Shown piece after piece: positions 7,616-12,954 of a DNA stretch of 18,917 nucleotides (its first letter is position 1; every line of letters begins with the position of its first letter). Made by a program: the position numbers and the translations under genes. Origin of the DNA: SIG673 sp964520875. Lineage in GTDB: Bacteria; Bacillota; Clostridia; Oscillospirales; CAG-272. Below the pieces are notes generated by a model. The model was not told the DNA's origin. It saw nothing but the letters and a program-made list of their open reading frames with translations, and did not search any database. The stretch is from positions 1-18,917 of the forward strand of contig CAZFQJ010000020.1 of the NCBI GenBank assembly GCA_964520875.1. Direction: 5' to 3'.

Positions 7616-7634
7616 AATGTAATAGACTCGTTTC

Positions 7635-7652
7635 AAGATATTTAAGATATTT
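7635..7652. repeat. Two tandem 9-bp repeats in the dxs leader
   Basis: AAGATATTT occurs twice in direct succession (7635-7643 and 7644-7652), about 20 bases upstream of the dxs start. A small hairpin, TTTTCG/CGAAAA (7650-7669), overlaps the far end. Function is unknown. Confidence 0.5.
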
Positions 7653-7742
7653 TCGCCCGGTAACGAAAAGCCCAAACGCGCGTCGGTCCGGAAAAATAAC
7701 GAACAGGCACAAACAAGCCGAAGCGCAACACATATTTTAATA

Positions 7743-7771
7743 AGTATAACATCACTTTGTTTTTTTGTCAA
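7743..7771 (-). promoter_or_regulatory. dxs promoter
   Basis: On the minus strand TTGACA (7771-7766) and TATACT (7748-7743) are 17 bases apart. A TG one base before the -10 makes it an extended type. It predicts a dxs leader of about 120 nt. Confidence 0.75.
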
Positions 7772-7824
7772 GGCATTTTCCTCAAATACGGACCCGACGT
7801 ATATTAAATATTTTCCTTTTCCTA

Positions 7825-7853
7825 TTGACTTTTCGGAGAAAAAGTAATATAAT
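7825..7853 (+). promoter_or_regulatory. queT promoter
   Basis: TTGACT (7825-7830) and a perfect TATAAT (7848-7853) are spaced by 17 bases. The transcript would begin near 7860, placing the riboswitch at its extreme 5' end. Confidence 0.8.
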
Positions 7854-7861
7854 ACTCTTTC

Positions 7862-7904
7862 GATGAGTTCGAGACCTTCCTCATCTAAAACAAAACTAAA
7901 GGAG
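7862..7904 (+). promoter_or_regulatory. preQ1-I riboswitch controlling queT translation
   Basis: Stem P1 is GATGAG (7862-7867) with CTCATC (7880-7885), enclosing a 12-base loop that starts TTC. An A-rich tail with AAAACTAA follows, then AAGGAG (7899-7904), the queT Shine-Dalgarno. Loop bases CCTT (7875-7878) can pair with AAGG (7899-7902), the H-type pseudoknot of preQ1-I aptamers. Ligand binding would therefore hide the ribosome binding site and turn off import. The downstream gene is a queuosine-precursor transporter, which supports the call independently. Confidence 0.85.
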
Positions 7905-7911
7905 ACAAAAA

Positions 7912-8397
7912 ATGAAAGGCAAAACACTTTTTCTCACTCGTTCGGCACTGATAGCCGCATTGTACGTCGCTCTCACCTGTATCTCAGGCGCTCTCGGACT
8001 TGCGTCCGGCGTTATACAAATACGGATCTCGGAAGCGCTTTGCGTACTTCCGGCGCTCATGCCGTCGGCTACCTTCGGAGTAACGCTCGGGTGTCTGATA
8101 TACAACGTTTTCTTCAGCGGAAATCCTCTCGACATGATATTCGGGACGCTCGCAACGCTTCTCGGCGCTCTCGGAGCTACGCTGTTCAAGAAAAAGCCTT
8201 ATCTCGCTTCTATCCCGACGATACTTTCAAACATATTGATAATTCCGTTCGTGATAGCGCTCGGTACGTCCGACGGTTCTCTTGCAAGCGTTCCCTTTTA
8301 TATGCTCACGATAGGTATAGGAGAAGTAACGGCATGCGGAATATTCGGTTCGGTTCTGATCGGCGCGCTTAAAAAACATAAATTTTTTCGCAGATGA
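7912..8397 (+). CDS. queT: QueT-family queuosine precursor transporter (ECF S component)
   Basis: This 161-residue integral membrane protein is the substrate-binding S component of an energy-coupling-factor importer for preQ0/preQ1-type precursors of the tRNA base queuosine. It has about five to six hydrophobic segments: residues 8-27, 40-62, 66-85, 98-118 and 124-155. Family-like stretches include IQIRISEALCVLPALMP near 36-53, FFSGNPLDMIFGT near 70-82 and a glycine-rich IGIGEVTACGIFG near 138-150. The shared EcfA/EcfT subunits are not in this window. AAAGGAG lies seven bases upstream of the ATG, inside the riboswitch tail. The exact substrate (preQ0, preQ1 or queuosine) cannot be read from the sequence, although the preQ1 aptamer favours preQ1. 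Confidence 0.9.
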   Translation: MKGKTLFLTRSALIAALYVALTCISGALGLASGVIQIRISEALCVLPALMPSATFGVTLGCLIYNVFFSGNPLDMIFGTLATLLGALGATLFKKKPYLASIPTILSNILIIPFVIALGTSDGSLASVPFYMLTIGIGEVTACGIFGSVLIGALKKHKFFRR

Positions 8398-8424
8398 CCG
8401 CAAAGGTCATCTGCTTTTCTTCTT
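8390..8424 (+). terminator. queT terminator overlapping the stop codon
   Basis: A perfect 10-bp stem (8390-8399 with 8405-8414) and GCAAA loop precede TTTTCTTCTT. The queT TGA stop (8395-8397) lies inside the stem, so queT is transcribed alone. Confidence 0.9.
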
Positions 8425-8441
8425 AATTTACAAAAAGTTTA

Positions 8442-8470
8442 TTTAGGCGTTAAGGAGACTTAAATATAAT
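8442..8470 (+). promoter_or_regulatory. Possible promoter for the DUF5685/J-protein pair
   Basis: A perfect TATAAT at 8465-8470 has only a poor -35 match, TTTAGG, 17 bases upstream at 8442-8447. A promoter is expected here because the queT terminator lies just before, but the -35 element is weak. Confidence 0.4.
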
Positions 8471-8514
8471 GGTTTATCATAAGGTAAAGATACGATTTCA
8501 CGGAGGACATGCCT

Positions 8515-9402
8515 TTGTTCGGGTATATAAGAGTCCTTGAGGGCGAGCTGAAAATAAACGACTTCGGCGTATACAAGGGCGTATACTGCGGTCTTTGTAA
8601 GACGATGAAGCACATCACGGGCGCTTCCTCGTCGTTTACGCTGAGCTACGATCTTGTTTTTCTCGCGTTGCTCCGCTCGGGATTGAGCGGCGAAGGATTC
8701 ACGGTACGCGCCGGAAAGTGCGCCGCGCACCCGATGAAAAAGCGTCCGATAGCAAAAGAAAACGACTCGCTCCGATTTACCGCGGGAGCGTCCGCCGTTC
8801 TCACTTATTACAAGCTTAAAGACGACCTGTGCGACGGAGGAATTAAAAAGCGTATCGCGGTACGCGCCGCACTGCCGCATGCAAAAAGGTATGTAAAGCG
8901 TGCGGTCAAGGCGTTTCCGGAATATGAATTCGACAAGCTTTCCGAGCGGGTTGCCGAAAGGCTACGCGAGCTTTCGGAGCTTGAAAAGGCAAACAGTCCG
9001 TCGATCGATCAATGCGCAGAGTTGTTCGGAAAATTGCTTGCCGATGTTTTCTCCCACGGTATAGACGATGAAGAAACGGCGCGTTATTGCTACGATCTCG
9101 GACTCGGCATCGGACGCTGGATATACATATCCGACGCCGCGGACGATTTCGAACGCGACAAAACGAAAAAAGCATATAATCCGTTCGTGTGCGCTGGATA
9201 TAACGAACTGCCGAAGGAGTTCGTTTACGCTTCTCTTGCAAGGGAATGTGAAAAAGCAAAAGCGGCGCTATGTGCGCTCGACATAAAATACGATGATATA
9301 AAGCGCATACTCGCTAACATAATAGTTTACGGTATGCCGTCGGTTTCCGAAAGAATACTCGAAAAAGGAAAGCCGAAAGCTCCTTCCGTAACGGAAGGAT
9401 AA
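8515..9402 (+). CDS. DUF5685-family protein with two aspartate-rich motifs
   Basis: The product (295 residues) matches what I recall of the DUF5685 family: FGYIRVLEGELKI at the start, then VYCGLCKTMKH. Its function is unknown. Numbering from the upstream ATG at 8509, it has a CxxC at Cys27/Cys30 and KCAAHP at 70-75, a possible metal site. Most of the rest looks helical. DDLCD at 105-109 is an exact DDxxD. DAADDFERDKTKKAYNP at 209-225 has DxxxD followed by a basic run and a proline, a layout like the second aspartate motif of squalene/phytoene synthases. That similarity is my inference. I prefer the TTG at 8515: GGAGG (8502-8506) is eight bases from it but only two from the ATG at 8509, and family members begin MFGY. 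The gene lies 39 bases before a J-protein gene and is probably co-transcribed with it. Confidence 0.85.
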   Translation: MFGYIRVLEGELKINDFGVYKGVYCGLCKTMKHITGASSSFTLSYDLVFLALLRSGLSGEGFTVRAGKCAAHPMKKRPIAKENDSLRFTAGASAVLTYYKLKDDLCDGGIKKRIAVRAALPHAKRYVKRAVKAFPEYEFDKLSERVAERLRELSELEKANSPSIDQCAELFGKLLADVFSHGIDDEETARYCYDLGLGIGRWIYISDAADDFERDKTKKAYNPFVCAGYNELPKEFVYASLARECEKAKAALCALDIKYDDIKRILANIIVYGMPSVSERILEKGKPKAPSVTEG

Positions 9403-9441
9403 ACACACAAGACATACGTTTAAGCGAAAGGTACAGACCTA

Positions 9442-10032
9442 ATGGAAAAGGATCCTTACAGTATACTCGGCGTAAGCCCCTACTCCTCGGAAGAGGAGAT
9501 AAAGAAGGCTTACCGCGAGCTTGCCAAAAAGTATCACCCCGATAACTTTTCCGACGAGAGCATGCGTACTCTCGCCGAAGAGAAGATGAAAGAAATAAAC
9601 GACGCTTACGATAAGATAACCCGACGTTCTCAGGGAACGCAGGGCAGTTATTCGTCGGCGGAATTCGCCCGTATAAGGACGCTGATAAACGAGCATAATT
9701 TTTCGGAAGCCGAGATAAAGCTCGACGCGATGAATATGGCTGACAGAGGCGCGGAATGGAACTTCCTTAAGGGTTGCGTGCTCTCTCAAAGAGGCTGGTT
9801 TCTTGACGCGCAGAGATATTTTGAGACCGCCTGCAACATGGATCCGAGCAATGCCGAATACCGCCAAGCTTACGAAAGCATGCGTAATACCGCGACCTCG
9901 TATTCCCGCGGATACAGAGAACCGCCGTCGGGCAGAAGGTCGTCATGCTGCGATATGGACATCTGTACTTCTCTGCTCTGCGCCGATTGTCTTTGCGAAT
10001 GTATGGGCGGAGACCTTATACCATGTTGTTAA
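9442..10032 (+). CDS. J-domain protein with TPR-like middle and cysteine-rich tail
   Basis: The predicted protein has 196 residues. Residues 4-62 are a J domain with the HPD motif at 32-34 (KYHPDNF), which stimulates the ATPase of DnaK-type chaperones. It lacks the G/F region, zinc centre and client-binding domains of DnaJ itself, so it is a specialised co-chaperone. Residues about 74-150 resemble a pair of TPR-like helices (FSEAEIKLDAMNMADRG, then FLDAQRYFETACNMDPSNAEY). The last 28 residues carry nine cysteines, at 169, 170, 175, 180, 183, 185, 187, 195 and 196. They could bind metal or be lipidated. It follows the DUF5685 gene closely, and as I recall the two families sit together in other Clostridia, so this protein may mature or deliver its partner. 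Confidence 0.9.
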   Translation: MEKDPYSILGVSPYSSEEEIKKAYRELAKKYHPDNFSDESMRTLAEEKMKEINDAYDKITRRSQGTQGSYSSAEFARIRTLINEHNFSEAEIKLDAMNMADRGAEWNFLKGCVLSQRGWFLDAQRYFETACNMDPSNAEYRQAYESMRNTATSYSRGYREPPSGRRSSCCDMDICTSLLCADCLCECMGGDLIPCC

Positions 10033-10044
10033 AAACGATCGCTT

Positions 10045-10092
10045 AGGTCAAGGATAAGATTGCTTGCAAAGCTTTCGGTTCTTGACCTTATT
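10045..10092 (+). terminator. Possible weak terminator after the J-protein gene
   Basis: AGGTCAAG (10045-10052) pairs with CTTGACCT (10081-10088). A small inner arm, GCTT/AAGC (10062-10072), lies in the loop. The following TATTT is a poor T tract, so termination may be partial. Confidence 0.4.
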
Positions 10093-10124
10093 TCATGGTC
10101 TTACACGAGAGGAGATATTGATTT

Positions 10125-10661
10125 ATGAAGATCTCTTTTAAGATCTCCTTCGGCGCGATACTTATCGCGTTATCCGTTATCCTCTTGCTTTTGGGAGGAA
10201 TTATCGGAGTTTTGGATCTCGCTTCCGCGGCGCTCGCCTCCTTATGCGTGGTGATCGCGGTGATCGAAGCGGGATACGGATATGCTTTTCTTATATATGC
10301 CGCAACGTCTGTCATAGGTATACTTCTTCTGCCCGCGAAAACGCCCGTGTTATTTTTCGCGGCGTTTTTGGGTTATTACCCTCTTATAAAATCTCTTACC
10401 GAACGGCTTTCGGTCATACTGTCGTATGTCTTAAAGTTACTTTCCTATACCGCGGCATTTGCCGTTATCGCGACAGTTTCAGTTATCTTTATGACAGACG
10501 GTACGGCCGGCGGCGAAGAGCTTTGGATTTGGTACGCTATCCTCTATTTTGCAGGCGCGGCGGTGTTTATCGTATACGATCTTGCACTCACGCGGCTCAT
10601 ATACACCTACTTACATTCGATACGGAAAAAGCTCGGCATAGGAAGATACGGAAAACGTTAA
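10125..10661 (+). CDS. Multi-pass membrane protein of unknown function
   Basis: The predicted 178-residue protein is mostly hydrophobic, with about five or six membrane segments: residues 9-26, 28-50, 52-70, 72-90, 96-124 and 133-158. It ends in a basic cytoplasmic tail, RKKLGIGRYGKR. Conserved-looking turns include GVLDLASAALASL near 28-40 and FLGYYPLIKSLTER near 81-94, the latter probably a loop. Size and topology resemble small ECF S components or YybS-type proteins, but I see no diagnostic motif and assign no substrate. GAGAGGAG lies ten bases before the ATG. It may be partly co-transcribed with the J-protein gene, given the weak terminator between them. The downstream yicC promoter is separate. 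Confidence 0.8.
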   Translation: MKISFKISFGAILIALSVILLLLGGIIGVLDLASAALASLCVVIAVIEAGYGYAFLIYAATSVIGILLLPAKTPVLFFAAFLGYYPLIKSLTERLSVILSYVLKLLSYTAAFAVIATVSVIFMTDGTAGGEELWIWYAILYFAGAAVFIVYDLALTRLIYTYLHSIRKKLGIGRYGKR

Positions 10662-10680
10662 ACGGCTCTTTTTTCTCTAA

Positions 10681-10700
10681 TTGTAAACAATTGTGAACAA
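10681..10700. promoter_or_regulatory. Tandem near-palindromes upstream of the yicC promoter
   Basis: TTGTAAACAA (10681-10690) is directly followed by TTGTGAACAA (10691-10700). Each half is a TTGT..ACAA dyad, and the 20-bp whole is symmetric at 16 positions around CAATTG. It ends four bases before the -35 box, where an activator or repressor could act. The cognate factor is unknown. Confidence 0.45.
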
Positions 10701-10704
10701 AACC

Positions 10705-10733
10705 TTGACATACGCGATATTTTGGTGTAAAAT
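10705..10733 (+). promoter_or_regulatory. Promoter of the yicC-to-fmt operon
   Basis: TTGACA (10705-10710) and TAAAAT (10728-10733) are separated by 17 bases. With no terminator before 17376, this promoter can serve the whole cluster. Confidence 0.8.
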
Positions 10734-10763
10734 ATTATTTATAACATATGAAAGGCGTTTTTT

Positions 10764-11651
10764 ATGGCATACAGTATGACTGCCTACGGACGTGCGACAG
10801 GCGCGTCTGCGGGAAAAGAATATACGGTCGAGCTTAAATCGGTAAACAGCAGATTTTTCGACTGCTCCGTCAAGATATCCGCGCTTTACGGACACCTTGA
10901 AGAAAAGATCAAGGCATATCTGCAGAGCCGCGGCATAAATCGCGGAAAGCTCAGCGTTTTCGTTGGAATAGACGTTATCGAAAACGAAGGAGCCGAGATA
11001 CTCATTGACGAGAAGTATGCCGAGCAGTACATATCGGCTCTTCGCACGCTTGCCGACAGGTTCGGTCTTAAGGACGATATAACCGTCATGAAGGTAGCCT
11101 CTAACAGAGATATCTTTTCATTTAAAAAGCCTGCCGAGGACATCGAAAAGGACTGGCAGGATCTTCTTCCGACTCTCAAAACCGCTACCGACGCGTTCCT
11201 TGAAATGCGAAAGAATGAGGGTGAGAACCTGAGAGCCGATCTTTGCGACAAAATGGAAGCGGTAAAGAGGTATACAGACTTTATCGGAGAGCACGCGGAC
11301 GACGCACAGGAAGTATACCGTCAACGCTTGGAGCAAAAGCTCAAAGCCGCGCTTGAAGGACTGAATTACGAGACAGACGCCGCGCGCATCGTTACCGAAT
11401 GCGCTTTGTTTGCCGATAAAACGGCGATAGACGAGGAGCTTGTCCGTTTGGAGAGCCACTATAAGGCGTTTTACGATACGATGAACTCCGAGGAGTCGGT
11501 GGGACGTAAGCTCGACTTCCTTTTCCAGGAGGTCAACCGCGAGGTGAACACGATAGGCTCAAAGGTATCGGACATAAACCTTACAAAGACCGTCGTCGAA
11601 CTCAAGACATTACTTGAAAAGATAAGAGAACAGATACAAAATCTCGAATAA
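10764..11651 (+). CDS. yicC: YicC/YloC family endoribonuclease
   Basis: The predicted 295 residues match this widespread family, whose members act as endoribonucleases in RNA turnover. The N-terminus MAYSMTAYGRATG and the following VELKSVNSRFFDCSVKI are the family signature. The C-terminal DUF1732 region includes EESVGRKLDFLFQEVNREVN and KVSDINLTKTVVELKTLLEK, with the acidic and basic residues expected there. GAAAGG lies about nine bases before the ATG. It opens the operon and is followed by remA, as in Bacillus (yloC-remA). Confidence 0.93.
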   Translation: MAYSMTAYGRATGASAGKEYTVELKSVNSRFFDCSVKISALYGHLEEKIKAYLQSRGINRGKLSVFVGIDVIENEGAEILIDEKYAEQYISALRTLADRFGLKDDITVMKVASNRDIFSFKKPAEDIEKDWQDLLPTLKTATDAFLEMRKNEGENLRADLCDKMEAVKRYTDFIGEHADDAQEVYRQRLEQKLKAALEGLNYETDAARIVTECALFADKTAIDEELVRLESHYKAFYDTMNSEESVGRKLDFLFQEVNREVNTIGSKVSDINLTKTVVELKTLLEKIREQIQNLE

Positions 11652-11693
11652 AGCGTTTTCTTTCCATAACAAAAAAGGAAGGCGATACGGAAA

Positions 11694-11936
11694 ATGAAAT
11701 TTGTAAACGTCGGATTCGGAAACACGGTCTGCGCCGAAAGGATAACCGCCATAGTAAACCCGGAATCCGCACCGATAAAGAGACTCATAATAGACGGCAA
11801 AGCCGCGGGCACGGTAATAGACGTTTCGTGCGGCAGAAAGACCCGCGCCGTCATAATAACGGATTGCGGTAACATAATCCTCTCCTCTCTGCAGTGCGAG
11901 ACGCTTACCGCACGTCTCGGAGACCTTGATACGTAA
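11694..11936 (+). CDS. remA: RemA/DUF370 regulatory protein
   Basis: This 80-residue DUF370 protein begins MKFVNVGFGNTVCAERITAI, the family signature. It continues with LIIDGKAAGTVIDVSCGRKTRAVIITD. In Bacillus subtilis RemA is a ring-forming DNA-binding activator of matrix and osmoprotection genes. The central RKTRA is the conserved basic stretch implicated in DNA contact. AAGGAAGG lies upstream of the ATG. Its place between yicC and gmk is the conserved Firmicutes order. Whether it has the same targets in this organism is unknown. Confidence 0.93.
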   Translation: MKFVNVGFGNTVCAERITAIVNPESAPIKRLIIDGKAAGTVIDVSCGRKTRAVIITDCGNIILSSLQCETLTARLGDLDT

Positions 11937-12012
11937 AAACACTAAAACACTATATCTTTTTCAGAAAAAATATATTCGCAAGTGCCGTTAAACGGCGGAA
12001 ATGGAGGCAAAC

Positions 12013-12624
12013 ATGACTAAAAAAGGCTCTCTCATAGTAATAAGCGGTCCTGCCGGAAGCGGAAAAGGTACGATAGTCAAGATGCTTTTAAAAGACGAAT
12101 CTTACACGGTATCGATCTCGACTACCTCGCGCCAACCGCGTTCCGACGATATTCCCGGAGTCACTTATAACTTTGTCGATTCCGAAAATTTTATGGCTAT
12201 GATAGCACGGGGCGAGCTTGCGGAATTTGCCGAATATGTCGGCAATTTCTACGGAACTCCCGTAAAAAGCGTAAAGAACCTTTTGAGTTCCGGAAAAAAT
12301 GTTATTCTTGAGATAGAGACTCAGGGCGCGCTTCAGATCAAATCAAAGTTCCCGGAAGCTCTGCTCATATGGCTCTCTCCTCCGGATTACGAGACGCTTG
12401 ATTCCAGACTTCGCGGCAGAGGCACGAACACCGAGGAGGATATCGAAGCGAGGCTCATCGCCGCAAGACGCGAGCTTCAGTTCCTTCCCTATTACGATTA
12501 CATCGTGATCAACGAAAAGGGAAAAGCCGACGAGGCAGCCGAAAAGATACGCCGTATCGTTGAAGTAAACGCGATGTCAACAAAACAGAATTCACATTTT
12601 TCGCGTGAGTTCTACCACATCTGA
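12013..12624 (+). CDS. gmk: Guanylate kinase
   Basis: Gmk phosphorylates GMP to GDP with ATP, feeding GTP and (p)ppGpp pools. The 203-residue product has the P-loop GPAGSGKGT at 12-20 and STTSRQPRSDDIPGVTYNFV at 36-55 for GMP binding. YVGNFYGTP follows at 75-83, then VILEIETQGALQI at 97-109, and an RGRGTNTEEDIEAR lid region further on. An ATG at 12001 would add four residues. I chose 12013 because GGAGG at 12003-12007 stands five bases before it, while nothing comparable precedes 12001. A small hairpin (11984-11996) lies just upstream. Confidence 0.95.
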   Translation: MTKKGSLIVISGPAGSGKGTIVKMLLKDESYTVSISTTSRQPRSDDIPGVTYNFVDSENFMAMIARGELAEFAEYVGNFYGTPVKSVKNLLSSGKNVILEIETQGALQIKSKFPEALLIWLSPPDYETLDSRLRGRGTNTEEDIEARLIAARRELQFLPYYDYIVINEKGKADEAAEKIRRIVEVNAMSTKQNSHFSREFYHI

Positions 12625-12638
12625 TATAACTGATATAA
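12621..12638. repeat. Tandem 9-bp duplication between gmk and rpoZ
   Basis: CTGATATAA is repeated exactly (12621-12629 and 12630-12638), with the gmk TGA stop in the first copy. It looks like a replication-slippage duplication in the short spacer before the rpoZ ribosome binding site. Confidence 0.6.
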
Positions 12639-12660
12639 AATTTAAGGAGCATATACGACC

Positions 12661-12954
12661 ATGATGATAAATCCCGGAGTGGAACAACTTTCAGAAGACG
12701 GAAAGTACAACCGTTACGTTCTCTGCATAGCCGCCGCAAAATGCGCGAGGATAGTTACAGACGAATACGTAGAACAGTATAATAAAGCCGAGGCTATGGT
12801 TGCGAACAAAGAGACCGACAAGACGATAAGCGCGATAATAAACAAAGAGCTTCGCGACGACAAGGCGGTAAAGACCGCCATAAAGAGACTTGCCAACCAT
12901 GAATACCAGATAGTTGACGAGTCTATTCGCGAACCCGGTGACAATGTACGATAA
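12661..12954 (+). CDS. rpoZ: RNA polymerase omega subunit
   Basis: The predicted 97 residues form the omega subunit, which helps fold and hold the beta-prime subunit of RNA polymerase. The core omega pattern is visible as YNRYVLCIAAAKCARIV near 16-33, then NKAEAMVANKETDKTISAIINKEL near 42-65. AAGGAG stands 11 bases before the first ATG. A second ATG follows at once and either could be used. Its last codons overlap the start of priA, so the two are translationally coupled. In Bacillus the next gene would be coaBC, which is absent here. Confidence 0.9.
   Translation: MMINPGVEQLSEDGKYNRYVLCIAAAKCARIVTDEYVEQYNKAEAMVANKETDKTISAIINKELRDDKAVKTAIKRLANHEYQIVDESIREPGDNVR

Noticed and set aside
7616..7927. 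104-codon N-terminal extension of dxs
   Set aside because: It runs through the dxs promoter and into queT, resembles no Dxs sequence, and the family N-terminus fits the ATG at 7615.
8469..8540. Possible 23-codon leader peptide with an AAGGAG upstream, overlapping the DUF5685 start
   Set aside because: Its ATG lies within the predicted -10 box, so it would precede the transcript start, and the sequence MVYHKVKIRF shows no regulatory pattern.
8443..8880. Minus-strand open frame opposite the DUF5685 gene
   Set aside because: It is a shadow of the well-supported plus-strand gene, with Arg-rich reverse-strand composition.
10126..10160. Repeated AGATCTC at the start of the membrane-protein gene
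   Set aside because: The two copies encode KISFKISF at the N-terminus and are explained by coding; no symmetric operator is formed.
12914..12943. TTG start for priA adding ten residues
   Set aside because: No ribosome binding site and no family resemblance in the added residues; the ATG at 12944 overlapping the rpoZ stop is simpler.
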